Shown piece after piece: positions 15,020 through 22,238 of a stretch of DNA of 26,131 bases. The DNA is taken from assembly GCA_035516035.1 (NCBI GenBank), contig DATJAS010000062.1:1-26131 (forward strand), given 5' to 3'. The number at the start of each line of letters is the position of its first letter. Within the stretch, counting starts at the first letter, position 1. Both the position numbers and the translations under genes were made by a program. The notes under the pieces were generated by a model that worked only from the letters and a program-made list of their open reading frames with translations, had not been told where the DNA came from and ran no database searches. The DNA comes from Fen-1273 sp035516035 (GTDB lineage Bacteria > Bacteroidota > Ignavibacteria > UBA10030 > UBA6906).

Positions 15020-15856
15020 ATGTCGTACGTCGTTCTTGCCTCGTTCCTCTGCGCCGGCTCGATCGTGGCCGGGTTCCTGGGCGCCCTCACAGGCCTCGGC
15101 GGCGGCGTCGTGATCATCCCGCTGATGACGCTCGCGCTCGGCATCGACATCCGGTATGCCATAGGCGCATCCCTCATCTCCGTCATCGCCACCTCATCCG
15201 GGGCCGCCGCGGCGTACGTCCGCGAGGGGTTCACCAACATCCGCATCGGGATGTTTCTTGAGGTCGCCACGACGCTCGGCGCGGTCGCGGGCGCCGTCAT
15301 TGCCGGCCATGTCTCCACTGCCGTGATTGCCGTGATATTCGGACTCGTCCTCTTTTCCTCCGGGCTCCAGACGTTCCGCGCGACACACGACATCGCCGGC
15401 GCCGCGGTCTCCAGTCCCGCGGCCGTCCGGCTGCGGCTACCGGGACACTACCCGGAGGGCGGGGGCTGGCAGGCGTACGGCGTCACGGGGGTGGGTCCGG
15501 GATTCGCCCTCATGGTGGTTGCGGGGGGACTCTCCGGGCTCCTCGGGATCGGTTCCGGCGCCGTGAAAGTGCTCGCGATGGACAGGATCATGCGCATCCC
15601 GTTCAAAGTCTCAACGACCACGTCGAACTTCATGATCGGCGTGACGGCGGCGGCGAGCGCCGGGATTTACGTGGGGAGGGGATACGTGGTGCCCGAGCTT
15701 GCGATGCCGGTGATGCTGGGCGTGCTGGGGGGATCGCTCCTGGGATCACGCGTGCTCGTGGTTGCGCACTCGCGCATACTCAGGCGCGTCTTTGCCTGGG
15801 TGATCATCATCCTCGCCCTCGAGATGATCTACAACGGGCTGGCGGGGAAGCTATGA
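15020..15856 (+). CDS. TauE/SafE (TSUP) family sulfite/organosulfonate exporter
   Basis: A 278-aa inner-membrane protein with about eight hydrophobic segments in two similar halves. The half-repeat signatures are visible: FLGALTGLGGGVVIIPLMTLALG at the start and GGLSGLLGIGSGAVKVLAMDRIM in the middle, each followed by a small-residue helix (YAIGASLISVIATSSGAAAAY and STTTSNFMIGVTAAASAGIYV). Family members move sulfite, sulfoacetate, thiosulfate or other small anions; the substrate here is not determined. The promoter at 14961-14989 lies just upstream; no Shine-Dalgarno is seen in the short leader. Its stop overlaps the next ATG (15853-15856), so it is translated with the DUF1634 protein. Confidence 0.9.
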   Translation: MSYVVLASFLCAGSIVAGFLGALTGLGGGVVIIPLMTLALGIDIRYAIGASLISVIATSSGAAAAYVREGFTNIRIGMFLEVATTLGAVAGAVIAGHVSTAVIAVIFGLVLFSSGLQTFRATHDIAGAAVSSPAAVRLRLPGHYPEGGGWQAYGVTGVGPGFALMVVAGGLSGLLGIGSGAVKVLAMDRIMRIPFKVSTTTSNFMIGVTAAASAGIYVGRGYVVPELAMPVMLGVLGGSLLGSRVLVVAHSRILRRVFAWVIIILALEMIYNGLAGKL

Positions 15857-16251
15857 CGAAGCCGGGCGGCACGGCGCCGGGCGACGGCGACGAGGCTCTG
15901 GAGGTCATGCTGGGACGGCTGCTGCAGGCGGGCGTGCTTGTCGCCGCCGCGGTGGTTGCCGCCGGCGGCCTCTACCTCCTCCTCGCGCGCGGAGGAGCGA
16001 AGTCCGCGTACGCGACATTCGTCGGTGCGGAGGCGCCGCTCCGCTCCGTCGGCGGGATACTGTCGGAGGCGTTCGCGCTCAGGGCCGGTGGTATTGTGCA
16101 GACGGGCCTCCTGATCCTCATCGCGACGCCCGTTCTCCGCGTCGCGTTTTCCCTCTTCGGGTTTGCCAGGCAGCGCGACTGGCTCTACGTCCTCCTGACG
16201 CTGATCGTCCTCACGGTCCTCACCGCCGGCCTCTCGGGCTGGCAGCCCTGA
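15853..16251 (+). CDS. DUF1634 small membrane protein, partner of TauE/SafE
   Basis: A 132-aa protein with a hydrophilic N-terminus (about 25 residues) and three hydrophobic segments: LLQAGVLVAAAVVAAGGLYLLL, GGIVQTGLLILIATPVLRVAFSLFGF and WLYVLLTLIVLTVLTAGLSG. This size, topology and the motif LGRLLQAGVL match DUF1634, which is regularly encoded next to TauE/SafE genes. It overlaps the exporter gene by 4 nt (ATGA). It probably acts with the exporter as accessory subunit; the biochemical role of the family is not established. Its stop lies 5 nt from the stop of the convergent MFS gene. Confidence 0.8.
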   Translation: MTKPGGTAPGDGDEALEVMLGRLLQAGVLVAAAVVAAGGLYLLLARGGAKSAYATFVGAEAPLRSVGGILSEAFALRAGGIVQTGLLILIATPVLRVAFSLFGFARQRDWLYVLLTLIVLTVLTAGLSGWQP

Positions 16252-16256
16252 GCCGC

Positions 16257-17474
16257 TCACTCCTCCCGGAGCTTCGGATAGAGCGCCGCCACGGCAAGTG
16301 CGAACGCAAACGCGATGCCCCCGTTGATCAACACCGTTGACTGCTCGCCGATCCGCCCGGCCAGCATGCCCGACCAGAGAGCGCCGAGCGGCATGAACCC
16401 GAAGAATATCCACGTGTAGGCGCCCATCACGCGCCCCCGCAGCCGCTCGGGCGTTGCCGTCTGGACGAGCGCGTTGGAGAGGTTGTTGACGAATATGCTG
16501 CCGACGCCGGCGCTTGCCAGTATCAGGAGCGAGAGGGAAAGCCGGCTCGTCCGGGAGAGCGCGGCGAAGAGCAGCGGCCAGAGCATCGAACCCGCCACAA
16601 GCAGCCTTCCCCGCCTGATGCGGGCGCCGAGCGAAGCGATGATGAGCGCGCCGAGCAGGGCGCCCACCCCCCGCGCCGAGAAGAGGAGGCCGTTGGTTTC
16701 GGCCCCGCCCCCCAGCACGTTCACGCTCCAGGCGGGGATGAGCGTGGCGAAGGAGAGCCCGAACATGCTCGACACGGCGATCATGCAGATCAGGACGCGT
16801 ATGGTCGGCTGCGAACGAATGTAGCGCGCCCCCTCGGCAAGTTCCGCAACAGCGGAGGCGGCACGGCGGCGCGCGGCGACGGGCGGGAGCCTCATCGCCG
16901 AAAGCGCCGCGATGACCGCGATGAACGACACGCCGTTGATCGTGAAGCACCACCCGGGTCCGAACAGCGCGTAGGCCACGCCCGCCATGGCGGGACCCAC
17001 CACCGTGGCGGCCTGAAACATCATCGAATTGAGCGCGATGGCGTTCGTCAGGTCCTCGGGGGACACCATCTCGCTCACGAACGACTGGCGCGCCGGCGCG
17101 TCGAACGAATTGGCGATGCCGAGCAGCGAGGCGAGCACGAGCACGTGCCAGGGCTGCACGACGCCTGCGAACGTGAGTCCCGCCAGGATGAAGGCGAGGA
17201 TCATCATGAACGTCTGGGTGACGGTCATGAGCCTCGCGCGGGGCACCCGGTCGGCCACGACTCCCCCGTAGAGCGTCAGGAGCCAGGTCGGCGCCCCGGA
17301 GGCGAACCCCACCAGGCCGAGGTACGACGGGGAGCGGGTGAGCTGAAACACGAGGAATCCCTGGGCCGTGGTCTGCATCCACGTGCCGAAGAGCGACGTC
17401 AGTTGCCCGAAAAACCAGAGCCGGTAATTGCGGTGCCTGAGGGCGGCAAACGTCCCCCTCCTGTCGTTGTCCAT
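16257..17474 (-). CDS. MFS exporter (MFS_3/EntS-like)
   Basis: 405-aa, about twelve hydrophobic segments. It opens with AALRHRNYRLWFFGQLTSLFGTWMQTTAQGFLVFQLTRSP, the typical N-terminus of the MFS_3 group (enterobactin exporter EntS and relatives). The loop 2-3 motif appears as GGVVADRVPRARLMTVTQ. Other typical stretches are SFDAPARQSFVSEMV and NALVQTATPERLRGRVMG between the halves and in the second half. Group members export siderophores, macrolides or other small molecules by proton antiport; the substrate is unknown. It is transcribed away from the MacAB-like operon, with a separate promoter at 17505-17533, and converges with the DUF1634 gene. The ribosome site is weak. Confidence 0.88.
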   Translation of the reverse strand: MDNDRRGTFAALRHRNYRLWFFGQLTSLFGTWMQTTAQGFLVFQLTRSPSYLGLVGFASGAPTWLLTLYGGVVADRVPRARLMTVTQTFMMILAFILAGLTFAGVVQPWHVLVLASLLGIANSFDAPARQSFVSEMVSPEDLTNAIALNSMMFQAATVVGPAMAGVAYALFGPGWCFTINGVSFIAVIAALSAMRLPPVAARRRAASAVAELAEGARYIRSQPTIRVLICMIAVSSMFGLSFATLIPAWSVNVLGGGAETNGLLFSARGVGALLGALIIASLGARIRRGRLLVAGSMLWPLLFAALSRTSRLSLSLLILASAGVGSIFVNNLSNALVQTATPERLRGRVMGAYTWIFFGFMPLGALWSGMLAGRIGEQSTVLINGGIAFAFALAVAALYPKLREE

Positions 17475-17504
17475 CGTGGTTGGCAGTGTGCGCAGGTGTC
17501 AACT

Positions 17505-17533
17505 ATCGTACCGAAGAATCGCCGGAATCGCAA
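17505..17533 (-). promoter_or_regulatory. Predicted promoter of the MFS gene
   Basis: On the minus strand TTGCGA (17528-17533), a 17-nt spacer and TACGAT (17505-17510). Transcription near 17498 leaves a leader of about 24 nt to the ATG at 17474. Confidence 0.5.
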
Positions 17534-17553
17534 CATTCGTCCCGGGAGTTTCG

Positions 17554-17559
17554 TATATT
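17554..17559 (+). promoter_or_regulatory. Possible -10 element of the MacAB-like operon
   Basis: CGTATATTG matches the -10 context of the serA and fucosidase promoters. The upstream -35 region (GCAACA at 17530-17535) is poor. If used, the leader is about 135 nt and contains a GC-rich hairpin at 17646-17663. Confidence 0.4.
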
Positions 17560-17645
17560 GACTCCCGCCGCGTCTCCCGGGGCTGCAGAATTCCGGCTCC
17601 CCTCCTAAACCCCGGCGAGCTCTCCCGTGTCAAAGAGATGGCGTA

Positions 17646-17663
17646 CTGCGCCCGGGGGCGCAG
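17646..17663 (+). promoter_or_regulatory. Leader hairpin before the MacA-like gene
   Basis: CTGCGCC (17646-17652) pairs with GGCGCAG (17657-17663) around a 4-nt loop, 38 nt before the start codon. It could stall polymerase or protect the transcript; no ligand-binding structure is recognisable. Confidence 0.25.
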
Positions 17664-17701
17664 GGATTGCGGGCATATGGGTCTCACTCTCGGAGTTGAT
17701 G

Positions 17702-19234
17702 ATGAAACGAACGGTGGTCATTTCTTCGGCGGCGGTCCTGGGTGTCGCTCTCGCGGGGTACTTCGTCTTCTTCGCGGGCAGCTCGAAAAAGTACGACTTC
17801 CGCCTCGACAAGGTGCAGCAGGGAGATCTGAACGTCAACGTGACGACGACGGGAACGGTGAACGCCGTCGTGTCGGTGGACGTGGGGACGCAGGTCTCCG
17901 GGATCATCTCGAACCTCTATGCGGACTTCAACTCGGTCGTGAGAGAGGGACAGGTCATCGCGCGCATCGACACGACGTTCCTCTGGCAGTCCGTGAAGGA
18001 CGCGGAGGCGGCACAGGCGGGGGCCGAGGCGAAGGCCGCCGACAGCCGCCGCACGCTCATCCGCGAAAAGGCGCTCCTGGAGAAGCAGCTTGATTCGCAG
18101 GCGAACTACGACGCCGCCCTCACGGCGGACGAGTCCAATCACGCCGCCCTGCTCCAGGCGAAGGCGGCACTCGACCGCGCGAAGATCAACCTCGCCTACG
18201 CGACGATCCGGGCCCCCGTGAGCGGCGTGGTGATCAACCGCGCCGTGAACGTCGGGCAGACCGTGGCGGCGAGCTTCTCCTCGCCGCTCCTCTACACGAT
18301 CGCCAACGACCTCTCCAAGATGCAGGTCCTCACGACGGTCGACGAATCCGATATCGGGATGATCAGCATCGGCCAGACGTCCACGTTCACGGTCGACGCC
18401 TATCCCGACAGGAAATTCAGCGGCACGGTGTCCCAGATCCGGCTTGCCCCCGTCTCGATCCAGAACGTCGTGAACTACACGGTGGTGATCGACGTCGACA
18501 ACAGCGACCTGAAGCTGATGCCGGGGATGACGGCGAACGTCAACGTCGGCGTCGCCTCCGCCCGCAACGTGTTGAAGGTGCCGAACCTGGCGCTCCGCTT
18601 CCAGCCGCCGCCGGACCTCGTCGACTCGACGAAGCTCCTGGCGATGCGGGAGGCGTTCATGGGACGCGGCGGTCGGGATCTCTCGGCCGCGGGATCGATG
18701 CCCGACCCCGCCGAGGGGAGCCAGGCACCTGGCGGCGGCCCCCAGGGGGACGGAGCCGGCAGGCCGGGGGGCCTGAAGAACATCGGCGCCATCCGCGATT
18801 CGATCGTGGCCGCGCACGGCGGAGCGATGAGCCAGGAGGATCTGCGCGCGGAGATGGGGAAAGTGTTCGCGCGGCTGCGCGCCCCGCAAACGGCGCAGAA
18901 GCCGTCGTCCGTCGCCCGTCACCTGGCGCCGCCGCCGACGGGGAACACCACGTACGGGATCACGAACCTCTACCCGCAATTCGAGCGGAGCCCGTACGAG
19001 CCCCAGCATCAGGCGGGGAGGGCGCGCGTCTGGATCCTGAACGCGCAGAAGAAGCTGGAGCCGGTGTTTGTCAGGACGGGCGTGACCGACGGCAGGTACA
19101 CCGAGGTCACCACCGACTCGCTGAAGCCGGGCGACATGATCGTCCTGGGTGCGACGTCGACCTCAGACAACGCCAGCGCGGCCAACCCGCTCGCCGGCGG
19201 CCAGCGCCCCGGCGGTCCCGGAGGTTTCCGATGA
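17702..19234 (+). CDS. MacA-like periplasmic adaptor with a long insertion
   Basis: Adaptor of a MacAB-type tripartite ABC exporter. About 510 aa, against roughly 370-420 for usual members. One N-terminal membrane anchor (VVISSAAVLGVALAGYFVFFAG) precedes lipoyl half 1 (GTQVSGIISNLYADFNSVVREGQ), a coiled-coil hairpin (about 98-160), lipoyl half 2 (APVSGVVINRAVNVGQTV) and a beta-barrel with LMPGMTANVNVGVA. At about 303-437 a Gly/Pro-rich and partly helical insertion (AGSMPDPAEGSQAPGGGPQG among others) splits the last part; the fold resumes at RARVWILNAQKKLEPVFVRTGVTDG. GGAG at 17692-17695 fits ATG 17702; ATG 17699 is adjacent. The next gene overlaps by 4 nt. Confidence 0.88.
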   Translation: MKRTVVISSAAVLGVALAGYFVFFAGSSKKYDFRLDKVQQGDLNVNVTTTGTVNAVVSVDVGTQVSGIISNLYADFNSVVREGQVIARIDTTFLWQSVKDAEAAQAGAEAKAADSRRTLIREKALLEKQLDSQANYDAALTADESNHAALLQAKAALDRAKINLAYATIRAPVSGVVINRAVNVGQTVAASFSSPLLYTIANDLSKMQVLTTVDESDIGMISIGQTSTFTVDAYPDRKFSGTVSQIRLAPVSIQNVVNYTVVIDVDNSDLKLMPGMTANVNVGVASARNVLKVPNLALRFQPPPDLVDSTKLLAMREAFMGRGGRDLSAAGSMPDPAEGSQAPGGGPQGDGAGRPGGLKNIGAIRDSIVAAHGGAMSQEDLRAEMGKVFARLRAPQTAQKPSSVARHLAPPPTGNTTYGITNLYPQFERSPYEPQHQAGRARVWILNAQKKLEPVFVRTGVTDGRYTEVTTDSLKPGDMIVLGATSTSDNASAANPLAGGQRPGGPGGFR

Positions 19235-20013
19235 GCGGTGACGGCCGCAGCGGGGGGACGGACGAACACCGGCTGATCGCCATCGACCACCTGGTCAAGA
19301 CGTACATGCTCGGCGAGGTGGAGGTGCACGCGCTGCGGGGAGTCTCGGTGGAGGTCCTGAGCGGCGAGTTCGTCGCGATCATGGGAGCGTCCGGGTCGGG
19401 CAAGTCCACGTTCATGAACATCCTCGGGTGCCTGGACAAGCCGACAAAGGGAACGTACATCCTCGACGGGATCGACGTGAGCGGACTCTCGCGCGACGAG
19501 CTGGCGCGCATCCGCAACAGGAAGCTCGGGTTTGTCTTCCAGGGGTTCAACCTCCTCTCGCGCACGTCCGCAATCGAAAACGTGGAGCTGCCGCTCCTGT
19601 ACGGCGCCACCTCGATCAGGGACAGGGAGGAGCGGGCCGTGCGCGCGCTCAACATGGTCGGCCTCGGCGACCGCGTGCACCACTACCCGAACCAGCTTTC
19701 CGGCGGGCAGCAGCAGCGCGTGGCAATCGCGCGGGCGCTCGTGAACGACCCGAGCATCGTGCTGGCCGACGAGCCGACGGGAAACCTGGACAGCCGCACG
19801 AGCGTCGAGGTGATGGGGATATTCCAGGAGTTGAACGAGAAGGGCATCACGATCATCCTGGTGACGCACGAGCCCGACATCGCCCAGTTCGCGAAGCGGC
19901 ACATTGTCTTCCGCGACGGGCGGATCAAGTCCGACAGGCTCAACCAGGCGCCGAGGGTGGCGTCGGAGGTCCTGGCCGAACTGCCGACGATCGACGAGGA
20001 GGTGGGGCAATGA
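19231..20013 (+). CDS. ABC transporter ATPase, MacB/LolD type
   Basis: Energises the exporter encoded by the flanking genes. 260 aa. Walker A GASGSGKST (52-60), Q-loop in FVFQGFNLL, signature LSGGQQQR (156-163), Walker B IVLADEPTGNLD with D180 and E181, and H213 in VTHE. The sequence around FMNILGCLDKPTKGTYILDG is typical of the MacB/LolD/FtsE branch. About 14 residues precede the usual N-terminus and about 30 follow the domain (SDRLNQAPRVASEVLAELPTIDEEVGQ). In Escherichia coli MacB the ATPase and permease are fused; here they are separate, as is common. It overlaps its upstream and downstream partners through ATGA junctions, indicating translational coupling of all three. Confidence 0.94.
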   Translation: MSGDGRSGGTDEHRLIAIDHLVKTYMLGEVEVHALRGVSVEVLSGEFVAIMGASGSGKSTFMNILGCLDKPTKGTYILDGIDVSGLSRDELARIRNRKLGFVFQGFNLLSRTSAIENVELPLLYGATSIRDREERAVRALNMVGLGDRVHHYPNQLSGGQQQRVAIARALVNDPSIVLADEPTGNLDSRTSVEVMGIFQELNEKGITIILVTHEPDIAQFAKRHIVFRDGRIKSDRLNQAPRVASEVLAELPTIDEEVGQ

Positions 20014-21227
20014 AGATTCTCAATATCCTGCTCTCGGCCTTCCGGGCCCTGCAGCGGAACAAGATGCGTTCGTTTCTGACCATGCTCGGCATCATCATCG
20101 GCGTGGCGGCGGTGATCGCGATGCTGGCCATCGGGCAGGGGGCCCAGTACTCGGTGGAGCAGCAGATTTCCTCGCTGGGGACGAACGTGCTGATCGTCTT
20201 CCCCGGTTCGCAGAACCTGGGGGGCATACGCCAGGGGGCGGGATCGAACACCACGCTGACGGAGGACGACTGCATCGCCATCCAGCGGGAGTGCCCGGCG
20301 GTCGCGCTCCTTTCTCCCGGCACGCGCGCGGGGGGGCAGGTGATCGCGGGGAACCTCAACTGGGCGACGCAGATCGAGGGGACCGGCGCCGACTACCTCG
20401 AGATCCGGAAGTGGGGGATGGAGTACGGCGATTTCTACACCGACCAGGACATCAAGGCGGCGTCCAAGGTCTGCGTGCTGGGACAGACGGTGGCCACCAC
20501 GCTCTTCCCGGACGCCAGCCCCGTCGGCCAGACGGTCCGGATCCGGAACGTCCCGTGCAAGGTCCTCGGCGTCCTGACGAAGAAGGGGCAGAATGCGCTG
20601 GGGCAGGACCAGGACGACATCATCCTCGCGCCCTGGACGACGGTCAAGCGGCGGCTGACCTGGTTTCCCTACTTGCGGCAGATCCTGGTCTCGGCCACCA
20701 GTCCCTCGAACATCCCGGTCGCACAGCAGCAGATCACCGAGCTCCTGCGCATGCGGCACAGGATCGCTCCGTACGACCCGGATGACTTCACGATCCGCAA
20801 CCAGGCGGATCTCGCGACGGCCGCGACGGCCACGACGCAGATCCTGACGATCCTGCTGGCCAGCATCGCGTCCGTCTCGCTGCTCGTGGGGGGCATCGGC
20901 ATCATGAACATCATGCTCGTGTCCGTCACGGAGCGCACGCGCGAGATCGGGATACGGATGTCGGTGGGGGCGCGATCGCGCGATATCCTCACGCAGTTCC
21001 TGATCGAGGCCCTGGTGCTGAGCCTGATGGGGGGGATGACCGGGATCATCCTCGGGGTGAGCGGCTCCAGCGCGATCTCATCGCTCGCGAAGTGGCCGAC
21101 CATCATCACGTTTTTCTCGATCCTTCTCTCGTTCGGCTTCTCGATCGCGATCGGCATCTTCTTCGGGTTCTACCCCGCGCGCAAGGCGGCGCTGCTGAAT
21201 CCCATCGACGCGCTCCGCTACGAGTGA
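20010..21227 (+). CDS. ABC transporter permease, MacB/FtsX type
   Basis: Membrane part of the MacAB-like exporter. 405 aa. It starts LLSAFRALQRNKMRSFLTMLGIIIGVAAVIAMLAIGQGA, the standard TM1 region, followed by a MacB-type periplasmic domain (about 45-265) with SLGTNVLIVFPG and LGQTVATTLF. Three C-terminal helices form the FtsX domain: LTILLASIASVSLLVGGIGIMNIMLVSVTERTREIGIRMSVGA, the next helix LIEALVLSLMGGMTGIILG and the last ending FGFYPARKAALLNPIDALRYE. GAGGAGG precedes the ATG, which overlaps the ATPase stop. The group exports lipopeptides, macrolides or lipoproteins; the substrate here is unknown. Its stop is 2 nt from that of the convergent aldo/keto reductase gene. Confidence 0.94.
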   Translation: MKILNILLSAFRALQRNKMRSFLTMLGIIIGVAAVIAMLAIGQGAQYSVEQQISSLGTNVLIVFPGSQNLGGIRQGAGSNTTLTEDDCIAIQRECPAVALLSPGTRAGGQVIAGNLNWATQIEGTGADYLEIRKWGMEYGDFYTDQDIKAASKVCVLGQTVATTLFPDASPVGQTVRIRNVPCKVLGVLTKKGQNALGQDQDDIILAPWTTVKRRLTWFPYLRQILVSATSPSNIPVAQQQITELLRMRHRIAPYDPDDFTIRNQADLATAATATTQILTILLASIASVSLLVGGIGIMNIMLVSVTERTREIGIRMSVGARSRDILTQFLIEALVLSLMGGMTGIILGVSGSSAISSLAKWPTIITFFSILLSFGFSIAIGIFFGFYPARKAALLNPIDALRYE

Positions 21228-21229
21228 TC

Positions 21230-22219
21230 TCACCTCCCGAGCGACTGCATCATGTGCTCGGGATAGCGGGAGCCCGCGGCTGCGCCGGGGGGGGCGATCC
21301 GGCCGAGCGCCGCGAGATCCCCCGCTTCCAGCCGGAGCGCGGCGGCTGCCGCGTTTTCTTCAAGATACGCCCTCCGTTTCGTCCCCGCGATTGGCACGAT
21401 GTCTCCTCCCTGCGCGAGCACCCAGGCAAGCGCCAGGCACGCCGGCGTCGTCCCCTTTTTCGCGGCCAGCTCCTCGAGCCCCCGGACTATGGCTGCGTTC
21501 TTCGCGAAATTCTCCCCCTGGAACCTGGGTGAGTTCCGCCTGTAGTCGTCCGCGGGAATGTCCTCCGCCGCCCTGAACCGCCCGGTGAGGAATCCCCGGC
21601 CCAGGGGGCTGTAGGCCACCAGCCCGATCCCCATCTCCCTGCAGGTCGCCAGGACGTCTCCCTCGGGGTCGCGCGTCCAGAGCGAGTACTCGCTCTGGAG
21701 CGCGGAGAGGGGGTGGACGGCGTGGGCGCGCCGTATCGTTGCCGTCCCCGCTTCCGACAGCCCGATATAGCGGACCTTCCCTTCCCTGACAAGCTCCGCC
21801 ATCGCTCCCACCGTCTCCTCGATCGGCGTGGCAGGGTCGACCCGGTGCTGGTAGTAGAGGTCGATCGTCTCGATCCCCAGGCGCCTCAGGCTCCCCTCGC
21901 AGCTCGAGCGGACGTACGCCGGGCGCCCGCTCACCGAGCGGGCCTGCGGGTGCGCGGGATCCCTGACGATGCCGAACTTCGTCGCGACCTGCACCGCCTG
22001 CCGTTTTCCCCGGATCGCCCTCCCGAGGAGTTCTTCATTGATGTAGGGGCCGTACATATCCGCCGTATCGAAGAGCGTGATGCCCAGCTCGATCGCCCTG
22101 TGGATCGTCGCCGTCGATTCGGCGTCGTCCCGCCCGCTGTAGAACTCCGACATTCCCATGCACCCGAGTCCAAGCGCTCCCACGCGCAATCCCCGGGATC
22201 CGAGTATGCGTGTATCCAT
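21230..22219 (-). CDS. Aldo/keto reductase
   Basis: NAD(P)H-dependent reduction of an aldehyde or ketone; cytoplasmic. 329 aa, a complete (beta/alpha)8 barrel. The catalytic tetrad is visible: D51 and Y56 in FDTADMYG, K81 in ATKFG, and H125 in YYQHRVD. LRRLGIETIDLYYQHRVDP, GKVRYIGLSEA and YSPLGRGFLTGRF are typical of the AKR13 group (YakC/plant perakine reductase-like). The phosphate-binding end IPIAGTKRRAYLEEN is present as IVPIAGTKRRAYLEENAAA. It is 19 nt downstream of the DUF2723 gene on the same strand, with AGAGAAGG upstream of the ATG, so both probably share a transcript. Physiological substrate cannot be read. Confidence 0.92.
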   Translation of the reverse strand: MDTRILGSRGLRVGALGLGCMGMSEFYSGRDDAESTATIHRAIELGITLFDTADMYGPYINEELLGRAIRGKRQAVQVATKFGIVRDPAHPQARSVSGRPAYVRSSCEGSLRRLGIETIDLYYQHRVDPATPIEETVGAMAELVREGKVRYIGLSEAGTATIRRAHAVHPLSALQSEYSLWTRDPEGDVLATCREMGIGLVAYSPLGRGFLTGRFRAAEDIPADDYRRNSPRFQGENFAKNAAIVRGLEELAAKKGTTPACLALAWVLAQGGDIVPIAGTKRRAYLEENAAAAALRLEAGDLAALGRIAPPGAAAGSRYPEHMMQSLGR

Positions 22220-22238
22220 GATGCGTGTGCCTTCTCTG

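Noticed and set aside
16228..16254. Hairpin as terminator between the DUF1634 and MFS genes
   Set aside because: GGGCT-GGC-AGCCC gives only a five-base stem with imperfect extension, lies inside coding sequence and has no T-tract.
17627..17701. Upstream GTG start for the MacA-like protein
   Set aside because: It would place 25 atypical residues before the membrane anchor, and the leader hairpin lies in this stretch; GGAG directly precedes ATG 17702.
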